Origin: Butyrivibrio sp. AE3009 | Lineage (GTDB): Bacteria > Bacillota > Clostridia > Lachnospirales > Lachnospiraceae | Direction of reading: 5' to 3' | Assembly: GCF_000420845.1 (NCBI RefSeq) | Contig: NZ_ATVS01000004.1 | Span: 124,001 to 188,000 of the forward strand | Length of the DNA stretch: 64,000 bases | Shown: positions 54,506 to 62,700 of the stretch, in pieces | Numbering within the stretch: position 1 is the stretch's first letter | Layout: every line of letters starts with the position of its first letter | Translations under genes and position numbers: made by a program | Notes under the pieces: model-generated | Seen by the model: the letters and a program-made list of their open reading frames with translations, nothing else | What the model was told of the DNA's origin: nothing | Database searches by the model: none

Positions 54506-57319
54506 ATGGGTAAGAGTATGGCAGAGTGGAAGCTCGGAGACCCAATGATCAACGAGAATGATTATTGGCAGGATCCGAACTACGTGGCAGAGGATCCTGA
54601 AAAGGAAAAACTGGTATTGAAGCTGGCAACTTTGATAACAGACCGCTACGTAAAGAAGTTAACGGGGAAGATCAACAACAGGGATCCTGAATATTGGATG
54701 CTTGATATGATTCTTAACAAGGAACAGGTTAAGTTCCTTATCAATTTCAAAAAGACAAGAGTTCCCTATTCAATTGAAGAACTTGCCAAGATGAACAACA
54801 TGAGCGTGGAAGATACTCAGAAGATGGTCGACCGCCTTGTTTGGATTGGCATTATTGAGATGAACAGAGCAAAGACAGCGGATAAGCACAAGCAGTATGA
54901 GCTTCCTATCTTTGTTCCCGGTTCTGCTGAATTTATGATGATGCAGGACAAGCTGACAGATGAATTTCCTCAGCTTGCAACTTTTTTTAACCTTATGACA
55001 CAGCTTCCTCTTGCCGGGATCACACAGATGGTTCCGCCCGGAGGAGCAGGTGTGGGAATGCACGTAATTCCTGTTGAGAAGGCAATCAAACTAGAAAACC
55101 AGTCAGTACCTGTAGAACATCTGTCAAGATGGATCGACATGTATGACAAATATGGCATCTCAGAGTGCTCCTGCAGAAAGCAGCAGGCCATGAGAGGTGA
55201 AGGCTCCGGAGAAATCCGTGGCGATTACTGTATCGGTATGGGCGACATGGCTGAGTACATGGACAGCCGCGGAATCGGTCATTATGTAACAAAAGAGGAA
55301 GTGTATGAGATCCTGGAGAGAGCAGAGAGACACGGCTATGTTCACCAGATCACTAACATCGACGGCGAAGGCAAGATCGTTGCTATCTGTAACTGTGCGC
55401 CCGGTGTATGTAATGCCCTCAGAACCTCACAGCTTTTTAACACACCAAATATGTCAGCATCAGCCTACAGAGCTCATGTTGAGAAGGAAAAGTGCGTAGC
55501 CTGCGGTAAGTGCGTAGAGGTATGCCCTGCCGGTGCTGCTAAGCTGGGACAGAAGCTCTGCAAAAAGGACGGAACAGAGGTTAAATATCCCAAGGCTCTC
55601 CTTCCCGATGCAACCAAGTGGGGCCCTGATAAGTGGAATTACAACTTCCGCGATGACAACAAGGTCAACTGCTACGAAACCGGAACAGCACCATGTAAGA
55701 CAGCTTGCCCTGTACACCTTTCTGTTCAGGGATATATCAAGATGGCTGCAGAAGGCCGCTATGAGGATGCCCTTAAGCTTATCAAGCAGGACAATCCGAT
55801 TCCTATGATCTGCGGTGCAATCTGCAACAGAAGATGCGAGGACGCCTGCACAAGAGGAACCATCGATCAGCCTCTTGCCATCGATGAGATCAAGAAGTTC
55901 ATCGCTTCTCTTGATCTTAAGAAAGAGGACAGATACATTCCTCTTTGCGAGAAGCACGACGGCGGAATGTGGAGTGATGATTACAAGCTTGCTATCATCG
56001 GCGCAGGTCCTGCAGGCCTTGCTGCTGCATATTTTGCAAGAAGAGACGGATATCCTGTCACAGTATTTGAGAAGGAAAAGAGAGCCGGCGGCATGCTGAT
56101 GAACGGCATCCCCAGCTACAGACTTGAAAAGGACATCATCGAAGCTGAGATCGACGTTATCAGCAAGATGGGCGTCGAATTCAAATATGGAGTAGAAGTC
56201 GGAAAAGACGTTACTATAGAAGAACTCAGAAAACAGGGCTACAAGGCATTTTTCATTGCCATAGGTTGTCAGGGAGGAAGACTTGTAGGAGTTCCCGGTG
56301 AGGATGCCAAGGGCGTTCAGACCGGTGTTGATTTCCTAAGAAAAGTTAACCTTGACCACAATGAAAAGTTAAACGGCGAGACCGTTGTAGTCGGTGGTGG
56401 TAACGTTGCAATCGACGTTGCAAGAACCGCTGTAAGAGCAGGTGCTTCCAAAGTTACTCTGCTGTGTCTTGAGGGAGCAGACGAGATGCCTGCGGCTAAG
56501 GACGAAGTTCATGAAGCCAAGGAAGAAGGCATCGAAGTTAAGAACGGTTGGGGCCCCAAGGAGATCCTTACAGAAAATGGTAAGGTAACAGGCATCGTAT
56601 TTAAGCGCTGCACCTCTGTTAAGGATGCTGACGGAAGATTTAACCCTAAGTATGATGAAAATGAGACCATCACTATCAAGTGTGAGAATGTACTTCTTTC
56701 AGTAGGTCAGTCAATCGTATGGGGCGACCTTCTCAAGGGAACAAATGTAGAGACAAGACCCAATGGCGGCGCCATTGCAGATCCTCTTACACTCCAGACC
56801 GCTGAACCTGACATCTTTGTCGGCGGCGATGTGTTCACCGGCCCCAGATTTGCCATTGATGCAATCGCAGGCGGTAGAGAAGCAGCAGTTTCCATGAACA
56901 GATTCGTTCATCCCGGAAACAGACTGGATCTTGCAAGAGACAGAAGAGAGTTCATTGAGCTTGATAAGGATGATATCAAGATTGAGAGCTTCGACAACGC
57001 TCCTCGTCAGGTTCCGGGAACTAAGGCAGGAGTAGCAAAAGAGACCTTCGATGACCTGAGGATGACTCTTACAGAGGAGCAGGTCAAGAAGGAAGCAAGC
57101 AGATGCCTTGGCTGCGGCGCCACAACCGTAGATGTTAACAAGTGCATCGGCTGCGGACTCTGCACAACTAAGTGCGAGTTTGATGCTATTCACCTTACAA
57201 GGGATATTCCTGAAGCGAGCACAATGGTTCGCGCAGAGGATAAGCTTGGAAAAGTAGGACCTTACGCAGTTAAGCGCGCAGGTAAGATTGTGATCAAGAA
57301 GATTACCGGAAAAGAATAA
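54506..57319 (+). CDS. Multidomain Fe-S/FAD oxidoreductase (GltD/NfnB-like core)
   Basis: A 937-residue cytosolic flavoprotein. Residues about 1-125 include a winged-helix-like segment (YSIEELAKMNNMSVEDTQKM). Next is a Cys-rich region (ECSCRKQQ; CNCAPGVCNAL) and a 4Fe-4S ferredoxin motif CVACGKCVEVCP near 332. The GltD-type core follows: a Fer4_20 cluster region (CKTACPVHLSVQGYI; CGAICNRRCEDAC), the FAD-binding IIGAGPAGLAAAYFARR, and the NAD(P)H-binding VVVGGGNVAIDVARTA. The C-terminus adds CLGCGA and CIGCGLCTTKCEFDAIHL, one more cluster. It should shuttle electrons between NAD(P)H and ferredoxin-like partners. I chose the ATG at 54506 because TAAGGAGA lies 5 nt upstream; an in-frame ATG at 54488 has none. 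Confidence 0.88.
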   Translation: MGKSMAEWKLGDPMINENDYWQDPNYVAEDPEKEKLVLKLATLITDRYVKKLTGKINNRDPEYWMLDMILNKEQVKFLINFKKTRVPYSIEELAKMNNMSVEDTQKMVDRLVWIGIIEMNRAKTADKHKQYELPIFVPGSAEFMMMQDKLTDEFPQLATFFNLMTQLPLAGITQMVPPGGAGVGMHVIPVEKAIKLENQSVPVEHLSRWIDMYDKYGISECSCRKQQAMRGEGSGEIRGDYCIGMGDMAEYMDSRGIGHYVTKEEVYEILERAERHGYVHQITNIDGEGKIVAICNCAPGVCNALRTSQLFNTPNMSASAYRAHVEKEKCVACGKCVEVCPAGAAKLGQKLCKKDGTEVKYPKALLPDATKWGPDKWNYNFRDDNKVNCYETGTAPCKTACPVHLSVQGYIKMAAEGRYEDALKLIKQDNPIPMICGAICNRRCEDACTRGTIDQPLAIDEIKKFIASLDLKKEDRYIPLCEKHDGGMWSDDYKLAIIGAGPAGLAAAYFARRDGYPVTVFEKEKRAGGMLMNGIPSYRLEKDIIEAEIDVISKMGVEFKYGVEVGKDVTIEELRKQGYKAFFIAIGCQGGRLVGVPGEDAKGVQTGVDFLRKVNLDHNEKLNGETVVVGGGNVAIDVARTAVRAGASKVTLLCLEGADEMPAAKDEVHEAKEEGIEVKNGWGPKEILTENGKVTGIVFKRCTSVKDADGRFNPKYDENETITIKCENVLLSVGQSIVWGDLLKGTNVETRPNGGAIADPLTLQTAEPDIFVGGDVFTGPRFAIDAIAGGREAAVSMNRFVHPGNRLDLARDRREFIELDKDDIKIESFDNAPRQVPGTKAGVAKETFDDLRMTLTEEQVKKEASRCLGCGATTVDVNKCIGCGLCTTKCEFDAIHLTRDIPEASTMVRAEDKLGKVGPYAVKRAGKIVIKKITGKE

Positions 57320-57327
57320 ATCAAAGA

Positions 57328-57416
57328 GGACGGTTGCGAGTCAATGGGGACGGTTCTTTGTGACTCGCTTCGTGAGTCACAAAGAACCGTCCCCATTGAC
57401 TCGCAACCGTCCCCTT
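57328..57416. repeat. 85-bp palindrome acting as bidirectional terminator
   Basis: Near-perfect arms of about 40 bp (57328 onward with the complement ending 57412) around a GCTTCGT loop, built from GGACGGTTGCGAGTC and AATGGGGACGGTTCTTTGTGACTC. The right arm is followed by TTTTT. It lies between convergent genes, the oxidoreductase and the amino acid ATPase. It shares modules with the elements at 31892 and 36915, so it is a member of the same REP-like family that also functions as a terminator. Confidence 0.85.
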
Positions 57417-57422
57417 TTTAGA

Positions 57423-58160
57423 TTACAGTACCTTTGACAAGAAATCCTGCAATCTCTTACTCTGAGGATTATCGAAGAATTCCTTCGGAGAATTCTCCTC
57501 CAGTATTTTTCCTTCATCTACGAAGAGCACCTTGGTGGCAACCTCTCTTGCAAAGCCCATCTCATGGGTTACAACCACCATGGTCATGCCTTCGTCTGCA
57601 AGGCTCTTCATAACGTCCAGAACTTCGCCGACCATTTCGGGGTCAAGGGCGGAGGTGGGCTCATCGAAGAGCATCACTTCGGGATTCATGCACAGTGAGC
57701 GCACAATTGCGATTCTCTGCTTCTGACCGCCGGATAAGGAGGCGGGATATACATCTGCCTTATCTAACAGATTAACTCTCTTAAGCAGCTCTGTTGCCTT
57801 TTCTTTGGCGGCTTCAGGGCTCATAACCTTGAGTTTAACGGGAGCAAGGGTGATATTTTCCATGACCGTAAGGTTGTTGAACAGGTTGAAGTTCTGGAAA
57901 ACCATGCCCATGCGTTCTCTTATTTTATTGATGTTTACCTTAGGGGCGGTAATGTCTTCATCGTCGAAGATGATCTGGCCGGAAGTTGGGCGCTCAAGGA
58001 GGTTCAGGCAGCGAAGGAAAGTACTTTTTCCTGAACCTGAGGGTCCTACGATGACTATTTTCTCCCCTTTGTTGATCTCATAATCGATTCCGGCTAAAAC
58101 CTTATTGATTGAACCATCGGGGTTCTTGAATTCTTTGCACAGATTTTTAACGGTTATCAC
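57423..58160 (-). CDS. Polar amino acid ABC transporter ATPase
   Basis: A 245-residue ATPase of the GlnQ/ArtP type. Walker A is GPSGSGKST, the Q-loop VFQNFNLF, signature SLSGGQKQR, Walker [15 protein letters not shown] and the switch His in [10 protein letters not shown]. The start is taken as the GTG at 58160, 10 nt after AAAGGAGG. The reading frame extends 10 codons further but has no ribosome site there. It overlaps the end of the permease gene by 14 bp, so the genes are coupled. It should power uptake of a polar amino acid bound by the protein encoded at 58842. Confidence 0.95.
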   Translation of the reverse strand: MITVKNLCKEFKNPDGSINKVLAGIDYEINKGEKIVIVGPSGSGKSTFLRCLNLLERPTSGQIIFDDEDITAPKVNINKIRERMGMVFQNFNLFNNLTVMENITLAPVKLKVMSPEAAKEKATELLKRVNLLDKADVYPASLSGGQKQRIAIVRSLCMNPEVMLFDEPTSALDPEMVGEVLDVMKSLADEGMTMVVVTHEMGFAREVATKVLFVDEGKILEENSPKEFFDNPQSKRLQDFLSKVL

Positions 58161-58833
58161 TCTTACGCATCCTCCTTTCCAGCTTGCCAAGGAGTATTGT
58201 CAGTATCTTGATGATCACAAAATAGATAACTGCAGCGCCGATAAGAGGCATGAACGCGTCGTAGGTTCTGGATGCGATCTGGTTGGCCACACGGGTAAGA
58301 TCTGCAAGACTTACGTAGCCTACGATGGCGGTTTCCTTGATCAGTGTTATGAATTCGTTCCCCAGAGGCGGGATTACGTTTTTGAAGGCCTGGGGAAGTA
58401 CGATGTAACGCATTGTTGCGGCTTTTGAAAGGCCAAGACTTCTGCCGGCTTCCATCTGCCCTTTGTCAACGGCCAGGATTCCGCCGCGGACGATCTCAGC
58501 AACGTAGGCACCTGAGTTGATACCAAAGGAAAGGGATGCAACCAGGATTCCGTTGTTGGAGGAGGCCATGATGATGAACCACATGATGAGAAGCTGAAGT
58601 ACGCTGGGCGTTCCTCTTATAACATCGATGTAGACCGAAGCTATGTAGTTGAAGACGGTTGGCTTACCGTCCTCCTTGTAGGACAGCTTCATAAGTGCCA
58701 GGACATTACCTATAAGAAGACCAAGAAGTGCGGAAAAGACCGCAACCTCAAGGGTTATGCCAAGGCCCCCAAGATAAAGCTTCCATCTGTCTGATGTAAC
58801 AAAAGCTGCAATAAAACGTTCATTTAATGTCAT
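58147..58833 (-). CDS. Polar amino acid ABC transporter permease
   Basis: A 228-residue membrane protein of the His/Glu/Gln/Arg permease family with about five transmembrane helices. The family region [16 protein letters not shown] is present, and the EAA loop [20 protein letters not shown] couples to the ATPase. It starts 8 nt after the binding-protein stop. A single permease gene implies a homodimeric channel. The ribosome site is not obvious, so coupling to the upstream gene is likely. Confidence 0.95.
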   Translation of the reverse strand: MTLNERFIAAFVTSDRWKLYLGGLGITLEVAVFSALLGLLIGNVLALMKLSYKEDGKPTVFNYIASVYIDVIRGTPSVLQLLIMWFIIMASSNNGILVASLSFGINSGAYVAEIVRGGILAVDKGQMEAGRSLGLSKAATMRYIVLPQAFKNVIPPLGNEFITLIKETAIVGYVSLADLTRVANQIASRTYDAFMPLIGAAVIYFVIIKILTILLGKLERRMRKSDNR

Positions 58834-58841
58834 TGGTAAAA

Positions 58842-59585
58842 TTACTCCTCGATGTACTGTTTTACAAGTGCGTCATAGGTTCCGTCAGCCTTAAGCTCGT
58901 TAAGTGCGTTGTTGATCTTGGCTGCAAGATCCTCATTTCCCTTAGGAAGAGCGATTGCATAATACTCAGGCTCGAAGTCGAAGGCTGAGCCGTCAATAAC
59001 GTCAACCTTGTCAGAAAACTGTGCGCCGAATACTTCTGCAGGGTTCTTGTCTACGATTACGCAGTCAACACGTCCGTTGTTAAGATCGTTAACGGCATCT
59101 ACAGCTTTATTATAAGCTGAAACTGAAGCGCCTTCAATTTCGTCTGCAATGAATTCGCCTGTGGTTCCCAGCTGAACGCCGATCTTGAGATTCTTAAGGT
59201 CCTCAGCGGTTGCGATTGTTGATCCCTTGGGAACGATAACTGACTGAACAGCTTCATAATAAGAATCGGAGAAATCAACAGTAGCCTTTCTCTCCTCAGT
59301 AACTGTCATTCCTGCGATGGCAACATCAATCTTGCCGCCGATGGAAGATACAAGTGAATCAAATTCCATATCCTGAATAACAACCTTCATGCCCATCTTC
59401 TCGCCGATTGCCTTGATAAGAGCAACATCGAAGCCGTCAGGGTTGCCGTCGTCACCGATATATTCAAAAGGTGGGAATGCAGCATTGGTTCCGACTGTAA
59501 GGGTTCCGCCCTGGCTTCCGCAGCCTGCAAGGCAGGAAACAACAAGGATCATAGCAAGTACAAGTGTAAATATCTTCTTTTTCAT
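58842..59585 (-). CDS. Amino acid-binding lipoprotein of the ABC importer
   Basis: A 247-residue type-3 binding protein. The signal peptide ends in lipobox LAGC with Cys22. The domain begins LTVGTNAAFPPFEYIGDDG and contains GFDVALIKAIGEKMG, the family signature, and LKNLKIGVQLGTTGEF. Family knowledge places it with polar amino acid binders (Gln, Arg, His, cystine); the exact ligand is not readable. I chose the ATG at 59585 because AAAAAGGAGG lies 6 nt upstream; an in-frame ATG at 59609 lacks one. It is first in a three-gene operon. Confidence 0.95.
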   Translation of the reverse strand: MKKKIFTLVLAMILVVSCLAGCGSQGGTLTVGTNAAFPPFEYIGDDGNPDGFDVALIKAIGEKMGMKVVIQDMEFDSLVSSIGGKIDVAIAGMTVTEERKATVDFSDSYYEAVQSVIVPKGSTIATAEDLKNLKIGVQLGTTGEFIADEIEGASVSAYNKAVDAVNDLNNGRVDCVIVDKNPAEVFGAQFSDKVDVIDGSAFDFEPEYYAIALPKGNEDLAAKINNALNELKADGTYDALVKQYIEE

Positions 59586-59636
59586 AATAGCCTCCTTTTT
59601 ATGCATCAAAATGAATAAATATACAGATTTATGTAT

Positions 59637-59665
59637 AATATAACAGCGATATTAAAATATATCAA
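59637..59665 (-). promoter_or_regulatory. Promoter of the amino acid transporter operon
   Basis: On the minus strand, TTGATA (59665-59660), a 17-nt spacer and TATATT (59642-59637), about 50 nt before the ATG. No T-box or other riboswitch fits in the short leader. Confidence 0.65.
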
Positions 59666-59682
59666 GCCCCAAAATATTAATT

Positions 59683-59711
59683 TTGCGCAAGGGACATTTT
59701 TAAGCTATACT
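59683..59711 (+). promoter_or_regulatory. Promoter of the terminal surface-protein gene
   Basis: TTGCGC (59683-59688), an exact 17-nt spacer and TATACT (59706-59711). It lies back to back with the amino acid transporter promoter. Confidence 0.65.
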
Positions 59712-59731
59712 ACTTCTGAGTTTTGGCTCAT

Positions 59732-59752
59732 TTCTCCGGGGGGAGAATTTTT
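59732..59752 (+). promoter_or_regulatory. Leader hairpin with T-run before the terminal surface-protein gene
   Basis: The stem TTCTCC/GGAGAA with a GGGG loop is followed by TTTTT, about 20 nt after the expected start site and 24 nt before the ATG. It is terminator-like and could attenuate expression, though the stem is only 6 bp. Confidence 0.45.
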
Positions 59753-59775
59753 AGTTGGAGGCATTTGAAGGTAGT

Positions 59776-62700
59776 ATGAAAAAAGTAACAAGGAATGTTA
59801 AGCGCACTTTCTGCGCACTTCTGTCGGTGCTGACAATCGCAGCATCTATTCCGCAAACTGTTTTGGCAAGTGAAACCGGTACAGATTATTATGAGGAAAC
59901 TCTCGACGAAGAAGTACTCGATGAGGCAGTTCTCAATGAAGAAGAACCTTACGAGGAGGAGTCTTCTTATGAGGAAGTAACTGATGAAGAAACTTCTTAT
60001 GATGATGAAACCAATGAGGAAGAAGTCAGCCCGGAAGAGGCTTATGAGGCAGAACCTTACGAAGTAGAGCCATCTGAGGCAGAGTCTTCTGAGGCGGAGC
60101 TGGCTGAAACCACCATAGAGAGCAGCTATGAGGTGACTTTTCCCACAGATAAGATGACAGTTGATATAGCGGAATCAACAGGAATTATCAGTGTTAACGG
60201 AAAAGTATATCTCGACCCGGTCAAAGTCAAGGACTATGCCTGCGTTATATGCCGTTTTAATGTGAACAAAGCATACAGGGTTGATCCGGATAATACCGCC
60301 GTGGATTTCATTTATCAGGGCCAAAAGGAGACTATTTTACCGGAATCTGAATCAGTATTGTCAGTAAGCTATGACGAAAACAATAATATGCTTGATGTCT
60401 ACTTTAATTTCACCTTTGACGAAGCGGGCAATCTGATGACCGGAAGTCTTGATATCAAACCTTGTTTTGAATCAGTTCTTTCAAATAATACCTTCGTATG
60501 GACCGGCAAAATGGACCTTGAAACAAGCGGCGACAGTGCCATATCAGGAATTGGCAGTACAGATGGTAAGAATTACTATCTGATCAATAATGCCACGGCC
60601 ATCAATGCATTTTTTTATGTGAACAGAGGTATGGAGATAAGATATAGCGCCGACGGTAAGCTGGATGTCTCTGTAACCTTTAACGGCAAAGAGCTTAGCG
60701 AAGATGATGATGAGTATTACTGCAATTATAATTATGACCTGTCCACGCTGGAAGTTTATATTACAATTCCGGCCGATGAGCAGGGCAATCCACTTAAGGG
60801 AAATGTCGTAATTACTGCAGGTACTGTATCGGCGCAGTCCAAGTACTCTTTTAAATACAGCGGAAAGATGACGCTTATTGACGATAAGGGTACTATGAGG
60901 ACCGGAATCGGCAGTTCCAACGGTAAGGACTACTATATTCTGAATAATACCGACAAAGTAGAAGCAACTTTCCTTGTTGACGCATCAGCCATGTTAGAAA
61001 AAGATGCAGAGGGTAATTACAAGGTTACCGCAACATATAATAACAAAGCTGTTTCAATGGACAGCGGACAGTTTTTCTACTCATATAACAGCACGGACAG
61101 GCTTCTGTATATTTGTTTTTATTTCCCACTTGATAAAAGCGGACTGCCGGCGCCGGGCAACCTATCCATTTCAGCAACAACCATAGCCAAGTATACTTTT
61201 ACCTTCTCCGGTAAGAGCGGAAACACTACGGTTATGAGCCCGGATACATCAGATGACAAGAATTTCTACGGATTAACCATAGATAACGGCAAGTACTATT
61301 TTGACAATGAAACCGATGCAATATCCGCTACCTTCAAGATTGCACCGGGATACATTGTTGACACCGACGCCAATAATGTACCCAAGGTAAAGCTGACTGT
61401 TGGCGGCAAAGAGATAACAGAGAGCGGCTATGAAACGAGCTACAGCGTAAATATATACGAAAATACTGTATCCTTTTATTCTCCGATAGCTTTTCAGATC
61501 AAGGATTCCGAGAAGTCTGTGATGGGAAATATTGCGCTGAGTATCACCTTTGTGACCCTGAAAAGCGCTTATACACTTACTTATGACAGTAAGCTCGTCC
61601 CGGACACTTCCGATGTTGACAGTATAAAGGGTCTTATCTATGACGGAGGCAAATACTATATCTCCAGGGAAGCGGATGAAGTAGCCATGAGCTTCAAGGT
61701 CAAGGAGGGCTATTTCATACAGGAATACGACCCGGATGACTACGACCATAGTGGTTACAAGATCAAGGTGACCGTTGGCGGCAAGGTGTCAGAGGAGGCC
61801 TGTGTCAGCTATAGCGAATCGGACCAGACAGTATGCTTTAGTTTCAACATACCCTATGACGACAATGGCAAAAGACAGCTTGGCAATATTGTCATAACAC
61901 CAACCTTCGGAGCATACAAGAAGGCTACCTTTGTGTGTGATTTCAGCCAGATTGAGTATATTAACTGTGCGGGAGCAGAAGACATAACCGCTGATAACAA
62001 AGTGACCACCTTTAAACCCGGTGACCCCTTCTGGTTTTTGGTTGAGACTGTGCCGGGATATGAGGTCAAAAAGGTAACGAATGGAAAGACTGTATTAAAA
62101 TCAGATTCCAAGTACTCTTATAATTATGAGATAGCAAATGCTAAGGATAATCTTACTATCACGATTACTACCGGCAAATGGACCGGCAAGGAGCTGGATC
62201 CCATACCGGTAAACCTGTCGGTAAACGGCGATGTGCCCTCCAAGAGTACCGCTACTGTGACATTCACTGGTGGTGTCACCTATGATAAGAGTAAGAAACA
62301 GTACTATACGGAAAAAACTGTTTATGGAAGGGCCAAGAATATCACCTTTACCGTCGAGCCGGCAGCAGGTCTGGAGATTGATGGTGATACAAGTATAATA
62401 TCCTGCGACGGAGATATTTTATGGGCGTCAGTTTCCGTCGACAATTCCGAAATATCTATTTATAGCGATGATGTTGCGGCCGCAATGGAGAAAAAGAAGC
62501 CCATCAATATCAGCCTCAATCTTAGGAAACGAAGCTACAATGTGAGATTCCTCACATACGACTGCGATGAGGGTGTAATTTTCTCAGAATATGAGGTGGG
62601 CAAAGGACCCAAGGATGATCTTATAGACTATTATGACCGATTCAGGGTCAGCGAAGGAGAGAGCTTTACCTTTATAGCGGGATTGTGGCAGGATTATGGA

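Noticed and set aside
59586-59775. T-box or amino acid riboswitch upstream of the amino acid transporter
   Set aside because: The leader from the predicted promoter to the ATG is only about 50 nt, too short, and no T-box sequence is present.
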